A stretch of DNA of 64,000 bases from Leeia speluncae (GCF_020564625.1 NZ_JAJBZT010000008.1:84196-148195); one strand, 5' to 3'; shown: positions 53,053 through 63,252, counted from the stretch's first letter. A program made the numbers and translations. The notes: a model not told the origin generated them from the letters alone.

Positions 53053-56046
53053 CTAAGGATTCATTTCGGCTAACAAAGTGGCTTTTCTTTCTTCCCAATA
53101 CGCCTGTTGCTCAGGATGCTTAAGGGGTGATTCGGGATTGCCATAGATATCTTCAATAAGTGAAGTAATGCAGGCAATGTCATCTAGGTTAGCTGCAAGA
53201 AGTAAGGTTTCTTCCGCTAATCTCGGGTTGTATTCCTTTGTTTCTGGATCAAGACAAATTTTTGCGTAGGAAAAGCAAGCCGACTCACTGTGTTCAATGT
53301 TTTTATGGATGATTTTAGAAAAAGCATACGCTGCTTCAGAATACTTTTTGCGCCGAGCGTTGCCGGTTAATTCAAACGCTTCTTCCATTAAGACTGTGCC
53401 TGTGTGAAAGGCACAGCTTTCATCTCCTGTGCGTTCAGCTTGGCGAAAATAATCTAGTGCCATCGGCAGGTCGATCTCGACGCCTCGACCATATTGATAG
53501 GCAAGGCCAAGGTTGTGCATCGCGACACTAGCGTTGTATTGAATCGCCTTTTCGTAATAGCTTTTTCCCTCTATTCGATCTTCCTTGCCGCCAATCCCTT
53601 CACTAAGTAAATAGCCCAATTCGGTAAGGATATTGCCATCCGTGGCTCCTCCATGTTGAAGTGCAAAGCGAAGCCATTCACGTGCGGTATCTGCTTGTTC
53701 TGGTCCACCAAGATCAGATTGCAATAACAATGCTAGTTCATACATAGCACTAGGATGACGTGGATAAGGAGATTCCTCTGGAGAGGGGGTTCTGTCTGGA
53801 TTGCCCGAACTCGCTTTCAATGTCTTTGCAATTTTCTTCCAAAGGGAAGGCGAGGATGACTTTTCGATTGCACCGGTGGCTTTCCATAGCCAATGACGAG
53901 CCAACATAGCATCTACATCTACACCCGTCCCATCCCGATACGCTCGACCTAATTCTAATGCCACGTTCAAGTCCCCTGTTTCTGAAAAACAGTTGTGTAG
54001 GTAATCGATATGTTTTTCGACTCGTCCATCCAAATAGAGCCAAACATATTCACCTGACTCATTAGGCACCGCTTGTAAGGGTTTACCTGTGGACCAAGTT
54101 TCGTAGATACTCTTGCGAAGCATTGCCGTTAGCCATCCATCTCCGTTAATAGAGATGGCCTTTCCAATCCAAGCATATTCAGGTGGGAATATTTCTTCCC
54201 CTTTCGCCGATAATATCCCCGTTCTTACATCGCCTAATCGATCTCGGTCTGCTTTGGGGACATCCATTCCAACTAGAAAGCCCCAGTGTTGATCATCAAA
54301 CTGGCTATCGAGTAAATAATGCCAAACACAAGGAATGATTTCTTGTTGGGAGTCAATATCATAAACCCCACGGAGCTTACGTCGTCGTGCTCCTCTCTGA
54401 ATGACAATCGCTAAATGTTGCTGATAGGTCTGTCTTTGCGTTGCCATCGTCATGGTTTGGGGCATCAGAGACTCAATCGCATCGTACTGAATGGGGATGA
54501 GTATTTCGCCATTGGCATCAATCAAACCCGATTGTTTCTCAATACGTACGATACATTGTTTGTGGTATGGCGCTAAAAGGGAAAATGGCTCATCTTCAAA
54601 TCCCATATCATCAAAATAGCGTGTTTCGATATCATGAAAGCGAATAGGGGTAATAGCCACTCCACGCCAATCTAGCATTCCCCATAAATTTCCAAGACGT
54701 GCAGCTAGCTGGCAACGCGTCAGTAATACTTTTATTTCATCATACTGTGGGGAAATCCAGATTTCGCCAGCCGCGTTTGCCAGACCAGTTTTACCTTCGC
54801 TAACGAGCGAGAAACCACGGACATCCTCACGCCACTCAATTTCTTCATAAGCTGGTGGCAGAATGATCGAGCCACTGGTATTCATTAAACCAACGCGACT
54901 CTTCTTCCAAAATGGTGCAAGTCCAGATGGACTAAAACTACTGACATCATCATGAATTGCAGGGATAACAATCTTGCCTTCATGATTGATGAAGCCGAAT
55001 TGCGTACCCGATCGAAACGGGGCATAACCATTTGCAAATCCCCATAGCTCATCAACAGAAGGGGGGAGTAACCAAGTGCCGTCGGCATTCAGAATGCCTT
55101 GCAGGTCTCCTTGTCTAACGATTGCACAATGAGCACCGCACAAATCTTCTCCTTCAAAAAAATTCCATACTTCATCTAATTGAGGTTCAAAAGCTAAGGT
55201 GATTTCGCTTGGTTGTAATCTGGCATACGCAAATAGTCCATCTCGCTCTAGCCAAACCCCGCCGGTGGTTGCCCAAGAAATGCCTTCCCACTCTGGTTTG
55301 AGGACTACTTCAATGAGCCCTGTCTGTTCATTATGTCTACGAATACCCCATTGCCCATTTTCGGCGAACCGTTCATATTCACCCTCTAAGTGATTTTCCC
55401 AATCCTTCGGCGCAGGTTTAAATTCAGAAAATGGCAGTTCTTGTGGTTTGTCAGCCATGGAGAAGTAATCGTGATCAATACCTGAAAAGCCAAAACTCCA
55501 TGCCCACGCATGCCATGTTTCAAAACCCTGACCATACTCTTGCAAACCCAGAGCCTCATCTAAATCTGCATATCGGTCAGAAGTTATCGCATTGCTAATT
55601 TGTTGCCAACGCTGATTACATTCTAGCTGGCAACCTTCAATAAACTCTTCAGGCGATTTACTCTCTAACCAAGACAACTCATCCAAATTGGCCGAAAAGA
55701 TGACTGCACCACTCGTTTCTGCTTTTATGGAATCAATCTCTTCACGTAGATGAGTCAGCAGGGCTTCGAATTGAAGTGTAAGTAAGGGTTGTTCGTGTAG
55801 GCGAGGGTGGGTGGATATCTTTTCTGCTAATTGCTTTAGCCTATCCATCGCAGCTTCTGCATCTGCGGCAAGATTATCGGTATTTGCATCACCAAAAACG
55901 CGTTGATCGGTAATTGCTTCGCTTGCAAGTCCATTGGCGAGTAAGAGTTGCCAGAGCGTTGGAAAATTATTATTTGCTTCCGCGATTTGAGTGCCCTGAC
56001 AGTCGTTATTGGCAGGCATCACATACAAAAAAGAACGATTACCCAT
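53053..56046 (-). CDS. WG-repeat and Sel1-repeat protein
   Basis: A 997-residue protein without a clear signal peptide. The first 220 residues are unassigned. Residues of about 225-640 contain repeated WG-type blades (for example FGFINHEGKIVIP and VGLMNTSGSIILPP). Residues of about 690-990 contain Sel1-like tetratricopeptide repeats (ELGRAYRDGTGVDVD, LGLAYQYGRGVEID). Such proteins act as scaffolds for protein-protein interaction. It is monocistronic, converging on the EamA gene with a 2-base gap. No partner is evident. Confidence 0.83.
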   Translation of the reverse strand: MGNRSFLYVMPANNDCQGTQIAEANNNFPTLWQLLLANGLASEAITDQRVFGDANTDNLAADAEAAMDRLKQLAEKISTHPRLHEQPLLTLQFEALLTHLREEIDSIKAETSGAVIFSANLDELSWLESKSPEEFIEGCQLECNQRWQQISNAITSDRYADLDEALGLQEYGQGFETWHAWAWSFGFSGIDHDYFSMADKPQELPFSEFKPAPKDWENHLEGEYERFAENGQWGIRRHNEQTGLIEVVLKPEWEGISWATTGGVWLERDGLFAYARLQPSEITLAFEPQLDEVWNFFEGEDLCGAHCAIVRQGDLQGILNADGTWLLPPSVDELWGFANGYAPFRSGTQFGFINHEGKIVIPAIHDDVSSFSPSGLAPFWKKSRVGLMNTSGSIILPPAYEEIEWREDVRGFSLVSEGKTGLANAAGEIWISPQYDEIKVLLTRCQLAARLGNLWGMLDWRGVAITPIRFHDIETRYFDDMGFEDEPFSLLAPYHKQCIVRIEKQSGLIDANGEILIPIQYDAIESLMPQTMTMATQRQTYQQHLAIVIQRGARRRKLRGVYDIDSQQEIIPCVWHYLLDSQFDDQHWGFLVGMDVPKADRDRLGDVRTGILSAKGEEIFPPEYAWIGKAISINGDGWLTAMLRKSIYETWSTGKPLQAVPNESGEYVWLYLDGRVEKHIDYLHNCFSETGDLNVALELGRAYRDGTGVDVDAMLARHWLWKATGAIEKSSSPSLWKKIAKTLKASSGNPDRTPSPEESPYPRHPSAMYELALLLQSDLGGPEQADTAREWLRFALQHGGATDGNILTELGYLLSEGIGGKEDRIEGKSYYEKAIQYNASVAMHNLGLAYQYGRGVEIDLPMALDYFRQAERTGDESCAFHTGTVLMEEAFELTGNARRKKYSEAAYAFSKIIHKNIEHSESACFSYAKICLDPETKEYNPRLAEETLLLAANLDDIACITSLIEDIYGNPESPLKHPEQQAYWEERKATLLAEMNP

Positions 56047-56246
56047 TTTGGCTGTTAACTATCTTGTTTAGTAAGTTGTAAACTTTAACATGATATTGAC
56101 ATTTTAAGGGCGTGTTGCGTGCTCTGTGCTCGAAATAGCGTTGCTTAATGGGATTTGGTAGGAAGGGTGGATATAGAAGTAAGGGAAAGCAAAATTTCTC
56201 ACCCCACCTTTTCAATCTTGGTGGGGTATCATCAAAACTAGCGAGG

Positions 56247-56573
56247 TTATGGTTTAACTTGGATATTGGCAGCGAGCATTTTTCCTTCTTCATGCGATGC
56301 TTCAAAAGTAACTTTATCGCCTTGTTTTATCTTTTCTAGTTCAGCCTTATCTTTCACTGTAAAAACCATCGTCATTCCCGGCATGTCCATATGGGCAATC
56401 GGGCCGTGTTTAATGGTTACTTTGCCCTGAGCTAAGTCTACTTTTTTTATTTCACCTTCTACTGAATGAGCAGTATGCATTGGCATCATCGGTTTTTCTT
56501 CTGCATGTACCAATACTGGTGAAACTCCTAGACATGTAATCAACGAGCAAATCAGGGTATTGAGAAGTTTCAT
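56247..56573 (-). CDS. CusF-like periplasmic copper-binding protein
   Basis: A 108-residue exported protein with a signal peptide of about 24 residues (cleavage near VHA-EE). The CusF-type barrel is recognisable from GEIKKVDLAQGKVTIKHGPI and HMDMPGMTMVFTV. The His and Met ligands are present, but the tryptophan that stacks on copper in CusF is replaced (MPGMTM in place of WPAMTM). AGGAGAT precedes the ATG. It is the last gene of the minus-strand copper unit. Confidence 0.85.
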   Translation of the reverse strand: MKLLNTLICSLITCLGVSPVLVHAEEKPMMPMHTAHSVEGEIKKVDLAQGKVTIKHGPIAHMDMPGMTMVFTVKDKAELEKIKQGDKVTFEASHEEGKMLAANIQVKP

Positions 56574-56624
56574 CTTGATCTCCTAATAACAAAGCGATTG
56601 TTGCGACTTAAACCGTACAAAACA

Positions 56625-57098
56625 CTATTTTTTTACTTGAATAATGCCTTTCATCCCCGCATCAAAATGGCCAGGATGAAGGCAAGCAAAATGCACAATG
56701 CCAGTTTTACTAAATTTCCAAATTACTTCGCCTGATTGCCCCGGAGCAAGGGTAATCTTGCTCGGTTCATCATGCTCCATGTCTGGAAATTTCTTCATTA
56801 CTTCATAGTGTTCTTTCAGTTCTTTTTCTGTACCCAGACTAAATTCATGCTTTAACTTCCCCATATTTGTAATGATGAATTTAATCGTTTCCCCGTGTTT
56901 CACCTTGATATCATTAAGTGAAAACTTCATATTGTCTGATGCTTCTAAACGAATGGTTCGACTAACCTTTTTATTGCTTCCGGGTTGGCCAATTTCAGAT
57001 TGTTCGTGGTGGCCACCTGCGTGATCGCCAGCGGCAAAGCCAATCGTACTGATGGTAAAAAGGCAACTCGCTACGCAGAGAGAATGGAGTAATTTCAT
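56625..57098 (-). CDS. Plastocyanin-like cupredoxin
   Basis: A 157-residue exported copper protein with a signal peptide of about 22 residues and a His-rich mature N-terminus (GDHAGGHHEQ). The type 1 copper ligands are likely the His in KLKHEF and the C-terminal Cys-His-Met set in FACLHPGHFDAGM. It probably carries electrons or copper to the multicopper oxidase encoded just upstream in the same unit. Confidence 0.85.
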   Translation of the reverse strand: MKLLHSLCVASCLFTISTIGFAAGDHAGGHHEQSEIGQPGSNKKVSRTIRLEASDNMKFSLNDIKVKHGETIKFIITNMGKLKHEFSLGTEKELKEHYEVMKKFPDMEHDEPSKITLAPGQSGEVIWKFSKTGIVHFACLHPGHFDAGMKGIIQVKK

Positions 57099-57126
57099 TG
57101 CTATATATTCCTAATTAGTCGCTCAA

Positions 57127-58527
57127 TTAATGATTCTGATGCGTTGATGTGGGTTTGACTGCTCTAACAGTTGCAGCTTTTTCAGTCGCCTTCTTCGCGG
57201 GGTGCGGGGCTGTTGGGGCTTCTTCCATTTTTCCGTTGTATTCATACGCGATCGTTCCCGCTGGATGTTTGAACCAACCTGGATCTTTGTAATTGCCTGG
57301 CGGCTGATCTTTACGTACTTTTAGTACGGTAAACATGCCGCCCATTTCAAGCGACCCAAATGGTCCTGTTCCCGTCATCATTGGGGCTGTATTGTCTGGG
57401 ATTGGCATTTCCATGTCGCCCATGTCTGCCATACCTTTTTCGCCCATCATCATGTAGTCTGGTGCGACTTTTTGGATTTTCTGCACTAAGTTTCGGTGAT
57501 CCACCCCGATTAACGTTGGCACATCATGCCCCATTGCATTCATCGTATGATGACTCTTATGGCAATGCATTGCCCAGTCACCTTCTTCATCTGCAATAAA
57601 CTCTATTTGACGCATTTGTCCGACCGCCACGTCGGTTGTTACTTCTAACCAACGTGAAGATTTTGGCGTTGGGCCACCATCCGTTCCTGTCACCATAAAT
57701 TCATGGCCATGCAAGTGAATCGGGTGGTTGGTCATGGTTAAATTACCCACTCGAATCCGAACTTTGTCATTTAATCGAACATTCAGTGAGTCAATTCCGG
57801 GGAAAATTCTGCTATTCCATGCCCAGATATTGAAGTCTGTCATTGTGTTGACTTTAGGGGTCTTGCTGCCCGGTTCAACATCAAACGAATTCAATAAGAA
57901 GCAAAAGTCTCGATTCACCTCATCAATCAATGGATGTTTTTCTTTGGGATGTGTTACCCAAAAGCCATACATTCCCATCGCCATTTGCACCATTTCATCT
58001 GCATGAGGGTGGTACATGAATGTTCCCGGGCGTCTGGCGACAAATTCGTAAACAAAGGTTTTTCCAGGCTTGATACTACGTTGCGTCAGACCAGAAACGC
58101 CATCCATTCCATTCGGTAAACGTTGACCATGCCAATGCACACTCGTGTGCTCTGGCAATTTGTTGGTGACAAAAATTCGGACACGATCACCTTCTACGAC
58201 TTCAATGGTTGGGCCAGGGCTTTGGCCGTTGTAGCCCCAAAGTTGGGCGGTAAATCCTGGTGCCATTTCGCGTTCGACAGGTTCTGCCACCAAGTGAAAT
58301 TCTTTTACACCTTCATTCATTCTCCAAGGCAAGGTCCAACCATTTAGCGTGACAACCGGGTTATAAGGACGCCCGGTATTTGGGATGAGTGGTGGTGCTG
58401 TCTCGACCGATGTTTGAATGATAGGCTCTGGCAATCCTGCTAGCGCAGTGCGCGAGACGGTTGCCCCAATGACTGCGGTGGCTGCCCCTGTAAAAAATTG
58501 CCGGCGTGTAAGATCTAGCGTCATCAT
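57127..58527 (-). CDS. Tat-exported multicopper oxidase (CopA/CueO-like)
   Basis: A 466-residue oxidase with a twin-arginine signal (LTRRQFFTGAATAVIGA). Copper ligands are seen as SVHWHGQRLP, MYHPHADEM, NHPIHLHGHEFMV and the terminal MHCHKSHHTMNAMGH. A Met-rich segment (MMMGEKGMADMGDMEMPIP) may bind Cu(I). It would oxidise cuprous ions in the periplasm. ATG at 58527 follows AAAGGAAT; an ORF extension to 58569 overlaps the upstream gene and is not needed. Seven bases separate it from the TolC-like gene. Confidence 0.88.
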   Translation of the reverse strand: MMTLDLTRRQFFTGAATAVIGATVSRTALAGLPEPIIQTSVETAPPLIPNTGRPYNPVVTLNGWTLPWRMNEGVKEFHLVAEPVEREMAPGFTAQLWGYNGQSPGPTIEVVEGDRVRIFVTNKLPEHTSVHWHGQRLPNGMDGVSGLTQRSIKPGKTFVYEFVARRPGTFMYHPHADEMVQMAMGMYGFWVTHPKEKHPLIDEVNRDFCFLLNSFDVEPGSKTPKVNTMTDFNIWAWNSRIFPGIDSLNVRLNDKVRIRVGNLTMTNHPIHLHGHEFMVTGTDGGPTPKSSRWLEVTTDVAVGQMRQIEFIADEEGDWAMHCHKSHHTMNAMGHDVPTLIGVDHRNLVQKIQKVAPDYMMMGEKGMADMGDMEMPIPDNTAPMMTGTGPFGSLEMGGMFTVLKVRKDQPPGNYKDPGWFKHPAGTIAYEYNGKMEEAPTAPHPAKKATEKAATVRAVKPTSTHQNH

Positions 58528-58534
58528 ATTCCTT

Positions 58535-59626
58535 TCAATGCCCAGCAGATGAGGAGCTATCAAGCCCACTTGCGGAAAATGTCATGAGGGATGATGGGAT
58601 GTAACCCACCATCAATAACTGTAAATCTGCATCAGCTAACCAAAAATCACGAAGTGCATTGTTAGATGCAATTTCGGATTGGAACTTGGTGCGAGAAGCA
58701 CTGAGAACATCCCAAGTATTCATTAGCATTCCGTTGTATCGAAGAATGGTTTCTTCATATAAAAAGGATTGTCTTTTGGCTTGTTGCTGGCTTTCTTGTG
58801 CGAGTAAATACGCTGTTTGGTAAGCGTCATATATTAATTCTGCGTTTGCGGTTAACTGTATTTGCTCACTAAGAGGAAGTTGCTTACTTACTTCTAAAAG
58901 ACGCTCATGAAAGATGTGATGAGTAATTGTCTTTGAAGGAAGCGCTGGTAAGGTAACGGTCAGTTTAAGCGCCGGTTGGTTGATGACATTCCATTGCTTA
59001 AATTGCTTAAGCAACTCCATTTGGCTTTTCTTGATTTCATATTGCGTGCTTAAATGAACTTGTTTATCAGCCCCTAATGCAACTTGGTATGACGTATCTT
59101 GATAAGCACTCCAATTGCCAACCTTGGCCATTCGACTACTCAACTCTGCAGCGGCTTGTGAGGCTGTTAGCATATGCGCTTGAAGGGCAGCATTTTGTAT
59201 CTGGCCGGTTAGTGTAAGCGCTTGCTTGCGTGTGTGATATGCAATTTCAATGACTTCAGCGATTTCTGGGATTTTGGAAATTTTCGCTATCGGCAGTTGT
59301 GCAAAGTGTCCTTCTTGTATTAGGGAACGGTGTAATTCTCCTAATTGGCTTAATGAAGTCTTTAAGTCGGGATGACTATTCCACGCCAAGTCAACCGCCT
59401 CGGGAAACCGACTTATCGGTAGCGTCGGTTTCATCATTTCAGCGTGACCGGTCATTTTTGGGGCTTTTTCTGGATTCGCTTGTTCCCACTTCAGAACATC
59501 TGCATGTCCTCTTGGAAATTCAGCAACTTGCTGATTATGTGCTTTCCATGTCGACTCTTGATTTACCTCGGCATAAAGGAATGTCGGTAGTAAAAATAAG
59601 GAGCCTAATAAGTGATGTATTTTCAT
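58535..59626 (-). CDS. TolC-like outer-membrane efflux family protein of the copper operon
   Basis: A 363-residue exported protein with a signal peptide of about 19 residues and long alpha-helical segments with repeated Gln, Ala and Leu, matching the outer-membrane efflux (TolC) fold in loose form. It is shorter than usual TolC proteins (about 450), so it may be a reduced version. It is the first gene of the copper unit, without a CusA or CusB partner in the window. The promoter region is shared with CopR. Confidence 0.7.
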   Translation of the reverse strand: MKIHHLLGSLFLLPTFLYAEVNQESTWKAHNQQVAEFPRGHADVLKWEQANPEKAPKMTGHAEMMKPTLPISRFPEAVDLAWNSHPDLKTSLSQLGELHRSLIQEGHFAQLPIAKISKIPEIAEVIEIAYHTRKQALTLTGQIQNAALQAHMLTASQAAAELSSRMAKVGNWSAYQDTSYQVALGADKQVHLSTQYEIKKSQMELLKQFKQWNVINQPALKLTVTLPALPSKTITHHIFHERLLEVSKQLPLSEQIQLTANAELIYDAYQTAYLLAQESQQQAKRQSFLYEETILRYNGMLMNTWDVLSASRTKFQSEIASNNALRDFWLADADLQLLMVGYIPSSLMTFSASGLDSSSSAGH

Positions 59627-59719
59627 GAGCCATTTTCTTTCATTGTCTGTTGACTACATGTTTGAGTGTATTTTTCACTTTGAATGATAGTCTTTACTAC
59701 ACAACATCAAACTGACGGC

Positions 59720-59741
59720 AACATTACATCTTTGTAATGTT
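59720..59741. promoter_or_regulatory. Candidate CopR/CusR box
   Basis: A perfect palindrome, AACATTACA-N4-TGTAATGTT, centred in the 168-base region between the divergent TolC-like gene and the response-regulator gene. It resembles boxes of OmpR-type metal regulators (ATTACA and TGTAAT half-sites). It probably controls both directions. Confidence 0.75.
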
Positions 59742-59794
59742 TGGCGTGCGCTAGCTAAGAGTGGCACACTATCTAGCCAGCACATGGAGGATGT

Positions 59795-60481
59795 ATGAAG
59801 CTGTTGATCATCGAAGATGAAGTAAAGACAGGGGAGTATCTAAAACTAGGATTAACCGAGGCTGGATATATGGTGGATCTGGTTCAAGATGGTCGCGTTG
59901 GTCTTCAATATGCTTTAGAACAAAGTTATGACCTGATTATTTTGGATGTCATGCTACCCGGTTTGAATGGTTGGCAAATTATTCAACAGCTACGAACACA
60001 GCAACGACTGATGCCAGTCTTATTTTTATCTGCTAAAGATCAGGTAGAAGACCGGATTAGAGGATTAGAACTCGGCGCAGACGATTATTTAGTTAAGCCA
60101 TTTTCATTTGCCGAATTACTAGCAAGAATCCGAATTATTCTAAGGCGAGGAGCTGGCACAAATGAGGTGACGCTATTGTATGTAGCAGATCTTGAATTAG
60201 ATTTGTTACGTAGGCGAGCCAGCCGTGGTGGCAAAAAAATTGTACTAACGGCGAAAGAGTTTTCATTGTTGGAGTTATTAATGCGGAGGAAGAATGAAGT
60301 GCTTCCCCGATCTCTTATTGCATCCCAAGTTTGGGATATGAATTTTGACAGTGATACCAACGTGATTGATGTTGCGATGAGGAGATTACGTGCGAAAGTG
60401 GATGATGATTTCGAGGTAAAACTAATTCATACCATTCGGGGGATGGGCTATGTGTTAGAAGAACCGGAGTCTACTTTGTGA
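59795..60481 (+). CDS. Copper-type OmpR-family response regulator (CopR/CusR-like)
   Basis: A 228-residue two-domain regulator. The receiver domain has the acidic pocket EDE, the phospho-acceptor in [10 protein letters not shown] and the lysine in LVKPFSF. A winged helix DNA-binding domain (about 130-225) follows, with the family ending [13 protein letters not shown]. It forms an overlapping pair with the next sensor kinase and is divergent from the copper-resistance unit, so copper response is the likely role. Confidence 0.9.
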   Translation: MKLLIIEDEVKTGEYLKLGLTEAGYMVDLVQDGRVGLQYALEQSYDLIILDVMLPGLNGWQIIQQLRTQQRLMPVLFLSAKDQVEDRIRGLELGADDYLVKPFSFAELLARIRIILRRGAGTNEVTLLYVADLELDLLRRRASRGGKKIVLTAKEFSLLELLMRRKNEVLPRSLIASQVWDMNFDSDTNVIDVAMRRLRAKVDDDFEVKLIHTIRGMGYVLEEPESTL

Positions 60482-61860
60482 TCAAGCGGTTTTCTCTGAC
60501 GGTACGCCTCGCTTTTCTGTATGTTACCACCTCTATCTTACTTCTCGTTGGCCTTGGTTTATTAGTCAGCCAGATGGTAGAAACTCATTTTGACGAACAA
60601 GATGCCTACGATTTACAAGACAAACTCCAGCTTATTCAGAACGTAGTGGGTACATCAGACAGTGTCCCTTTCTTAATTGGCCGTTTAGATGATGTTGTGC
60701 ACAATCATCGCAATCTGTACGTCAAGTTAGAACGAAACAGCCAATTGATCTATGGCTCGACAGATAGTGCGATTACAAAATTTCCCCTCATGAATGAGTT
60801 CACGCCAAACCAAATGCTCAAATGGCGAAAAGAGGGGTATACCTATCATGGCATCTGTCAAAATGGACTGTTAGCAGATACGGCAAAAAGTAAGATTGAT
60901 ATTTGTGTGGCGATCGATACGGAACACCACCAGCATTTTATCCATACGGTCGGGCAATCTCTCGCGGTGTATATATTGATAGCTAGTTTGTTGGCAGGCG
61001 TAATTGGCATTGGCGTGGCACATAAGGGGTTGGCGCCGCTTCGTACCATGAAACAACAAGCGCAAAGTATTCGTAGCCTGAAACTCGATGCACAAATGCC
61101 TGTCGACTCAGTGCCTGTTGAAATGGCAGATTTAGCGTCATCCTTAAATGCAATGCTGGCACGTTTGCAGTCAGATTATCGCAAAATTTCGGAGTTCTCT
61201 TCTGATATTGCTCACGAATTAAGAACACCTATTACTAATTTGCTGACTGAAACACAGGTTGCAATTTCACAACCGAGATCTGCGGAAGCGTATCGAGAAA
61301 TATTAGCGTCGAATGCAGAAGAGTTTCAGCGTTTAGGCCGAATGATTTCCGATATGCTATTTCTGGCAAAAGCAGAGCATGGATTAGTTTTACCTTCGGT
61401 AGAGACGATTCAAGTGGCAGATGAGATCACCGCATTGTTTGAGTTTTATGAAGCCTTGGCAGAGGAACGGCAAGTGCATTTAGTTCAAATAGGTGATGCC
61501 ACCTTGAGTGGCGATAGGCTAATGCTGCGAAGAGCATTCAGTAATATTCTATCTAATGCATTGAAATATGCAGAAGCAAAGAGTGATATTCGCGTTGAAG
61601 TGTTCACCTCTGGTGCATATGTACATGTCCAGATGACGAATTCGGGAGCAACAATCTCAGAGGCGTCTATCCCTCGTCTCTTTGATCGTTTCTATCGAGC
61701 AGATACTTCTAGAACGAACCTTTCTGCCGACGGTGTCGGGTTAGGTTTGGCGATTACTAAGTCGATCGTGGAAATGCATCATGGAGAAATTTGCGTAACG
61801 TCGGCGGCAAACCAAACACAATTTACGCTACGCTTTCCTTGCCAACCTGTCGTTTCTTGA
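60478..61860 (+). CDS. Heavy-metal sensor histidine kinase (CopS/CusS-like)
   Basis: A 460-residue inner-membrane kinase. Two membrane helices at about residues 10-30 and 165-185 flank a periplasmic domain. A HAMP segment follows, then the phospho-acceptor histidine in [17 protein letters not shown] and the ATPase boxes [22 protein letters not shown] and GVGLGLAI. The GTG start overlaps the regulator stop (GTGA). It is the cognate kinase of the preceding regulator. Confidence 0.9.
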   Translation: MIKRFSLTVRLAFLYVTTSILLLVGLGLLVSQMVETHFDEQDAYDLQDKLQLIQNVVGTSDSVPFLIGRLDDVVHNHRNLYVKLERNSQLIYGSTDSAITKFPLMNEFTPNQMLKWRKEGYTYHGICQNGLLADTAKSKIDICVAIDTEHHQHFIHTVGQSLAVYILIASLLAGVIGIGVAHKGLAPLRTMKQQAQSIRSLKLDAQMPVDSVPVEMADLASSLNAMLARLQSDYRKISEFSSDIAHELRTPITNLLTETQVAISQPRSAEAYREILASNAEEFQRLGRMISDMLFLAKAEHGLVLPSVETIQVADEITALFEFYEALAEERQVHLVQIGDATLSGDRLMLRRAFSNILSNALKYAEAKSDIRVEVFTSGAYVHVQMTNSGATISEASIPRLFDRFYRADTSRTNLSADGVGLGLAITKSIVEMHHGEICVTSAANQTQFTLRFPCQPVVS

Positions 61861-61908
61861 ATAATGGTAATGGAGCGGCTGTGTTTGTGTGCTGGTAAAT
61901 GAAAACAA

Positions 61909-61936
61909 AGGCCATCTTGTTGCAGATGGCTTTTTT
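61909..61936 (+). terminator. Terminator after copS-like gene
   Basis: The stem GCCATCT (61911-61917) and AGATGGC (61924-61930), loop TGTTGC, followed by six Ts. It is homologous to the hairpin at 63706-63732, with a compensatory A:T to G:C change in the stem. Confidence 0.85.
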
Positions 61937-61942
61937 GCATTA

Positions 61943-62002
61943 TCAATATGCAATACAAACCGATTTCAGTTTGGTGAAGCTTTCCACCGCACCACGGCCA
62001 AC
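61943..62002 (-). pseudogene. Aldehyde dehydrogenase C-terminal relic
   Basis: On the minus strand these bases read GRGAVESFTKLKSVCIAY followed by a stop, nearly identical to the C-terminus of the aldehyde dehydrogenase that ends at 63739. Only about 19 codons remain. Together with the upstream terminator it forms a roughly 90-base diverged direct repeat of the 63706-63800 segment. Confidence 0.85.
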
Positions 62003-62279
62003 TTTAAACTAGCAGTTACTAGCACTGCACTGAATAGCCATCTTGGTGTTCTCATGATTACTTCTTATGAGCCAATGCAGCATCTATATCCCGGTACGCC
62101 AAAGCTGTTCGTGAAATGGGTACACAACGCGCGATTATTTTCACGAATCTCATATCTTTATTTGTTGTGTTGCTATCTGCCTTGCTTAAAGGTGAGTAAC
62201 TAATTAACGCAGCACTACTAAGTGGGTAATGATAATTATCGGAGTATTCCTCACCATTCAACCACAAAAGGTTATCTAG
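62003..62279 (+). pseudogene. EamA/DMT transporter relic
   Basis: A degenerate copy of the C-terminal half of the transporter gene at 52175. TSTALNSHLGVLMIT and MQHL match TSTALSSSLGFLMIT and MQHL, and the nucleotide stretch ending in accacaaaaggt and a TAG stop matches the intact gene's end. An internal deletion of roughly 80 bases and several frame disruptions are present. An apparent 104-codon ORF through this relic is not a real gene. Confidence 0.85.
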
Positions 62280-62571
62280 TCAGTTCATTTAAGGTATTGA
62301 CCTAGCGAAGGATGAGTACTTTTTCCTAATCTTTTTCGTATCCCTCAATAGCACTTTCAGCAAAGTAGCTTTTTTGATTTATATCGGGTAACTACTTTTC
62401 ATAAATTATCAAAATAAAATGCAAATGAAATATGTGATTCGCATTAATTTATATTTGTGTTAATATGCGAACGACATTTTTTTACGGTGTTTCATGTATC
62501 AGTTAGCTTGCATGCATCACAAGCCTGCTGGCTGATTCTTTCGCGAATAAACTCTTTCAGTGCATCTCAAT
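62280..62571. other. AT-rich gap
   Basis: No gene, strong hairpin or recognisable promoter is visible here. The region separates the EamA relic from the lipoprotein gene. Confidence 0.5.
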
Positions 62572-63252
62572 ATGTATAAAAAAATTTGTATCTTTGCTGC
62601 GTTGCTGCAGCTAGCTGGTTGTGCAAGTTATCCTAAATACGATCCAAATGCGTATTCAACTTTAATGGTTGTGAAAAACAAAACTGATGCAAGAGCTGGG
62701 AAATTTTTCCCTGATTTAGATGCGGTGACAAATGGCTTTAAGCAGACAGACTATGAATTAAAAGATGCTAAGGGCAGGATTAAACACGCGAAGGAAAATA
62801 CAGACGTAAAGCAGGCTAGGTTTGCCGTTGGTCAATGTGTGAACTATTGGATGGCGTCTGACCTTAGTAATCCATACTATCCCCAGCTTTCAGCCGCCAC
62901 AAGCGACTGTAAAGCAACTGCTAAACAATTAGTTGCCCAGAAAAAGCCGTATGAAGATGTATTCTTAATGACCACTTATGCTAAATATCATCAAAGGATC
63001 TTGGAGTCTTGGTTTGATGCTGCAGAAGAAAAATTAATATCCTCATGGGGCACCCCAAGTCAAATTAACCCTGTAGATATGAACACAAAGAAAGTGGTGT
63101 ATTACAAATCATCCTCGATAGTGCATTCGACAGTTAATGGATACAACCAAGTACTAAATTCTTGGACTGAAACATTTTGGTGTCGCGACACTTTTGTTGT
63201 GACAAATCGCCAAATTCAAAATGCTTACTGGGAAGGTAATGATTGTCGATGA
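62572..63252 (+). CDS. Hypothetical lipoprotein
   Basis: A 226-residue protein with a short lipoprotein signal: MYKKICIFAALLQLAGC, with the lipobox LAGC and acylated cysteine at residue 17. The mature part is rich in charged helices and has several cysteines (GQCVNYW, SDCKAT, WCRDTF and GNDC). I do not recognise a family. ATG at 62572 fits the signal length; a GTG four codons earlier is possible. The end overlaps the next gene. Confidence 0.65.
   Translation: MYKKICIFAALLQLAGCASYPKYDPNAYSTLMVVKNKTDARAGKFFPDLDAVTNGFKQTDYELKDAKGRIKHAKENTDVKQARFAVGQCVNYWMASDLSNPYYPQLSAATSDCKATAKQLVAQKKPYEDVFLMTTYAKYHQRILESWFDAAEEKLISSWGTPSQINPVDMNTKKVVYYKSSSIVHSTVNGYNQVLNSWTETFWCRDTFVVTNRQIQNAYWEGNDCR

Noticed and set aside
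56039..56305. 88-codon minus-strand ORF beside the CusF-like gene
   Set aside because: It overlaps the end of the real CusF-like gene in another frame and lacks a ribosome-binding site and family features.
61889..62203. 104-codon plus-strand ORF
   Set aside because: It runs antisense through the aldehyde dehydrogenase relic and then through the EamA relic; it is a chance frame across pseudogene remains.
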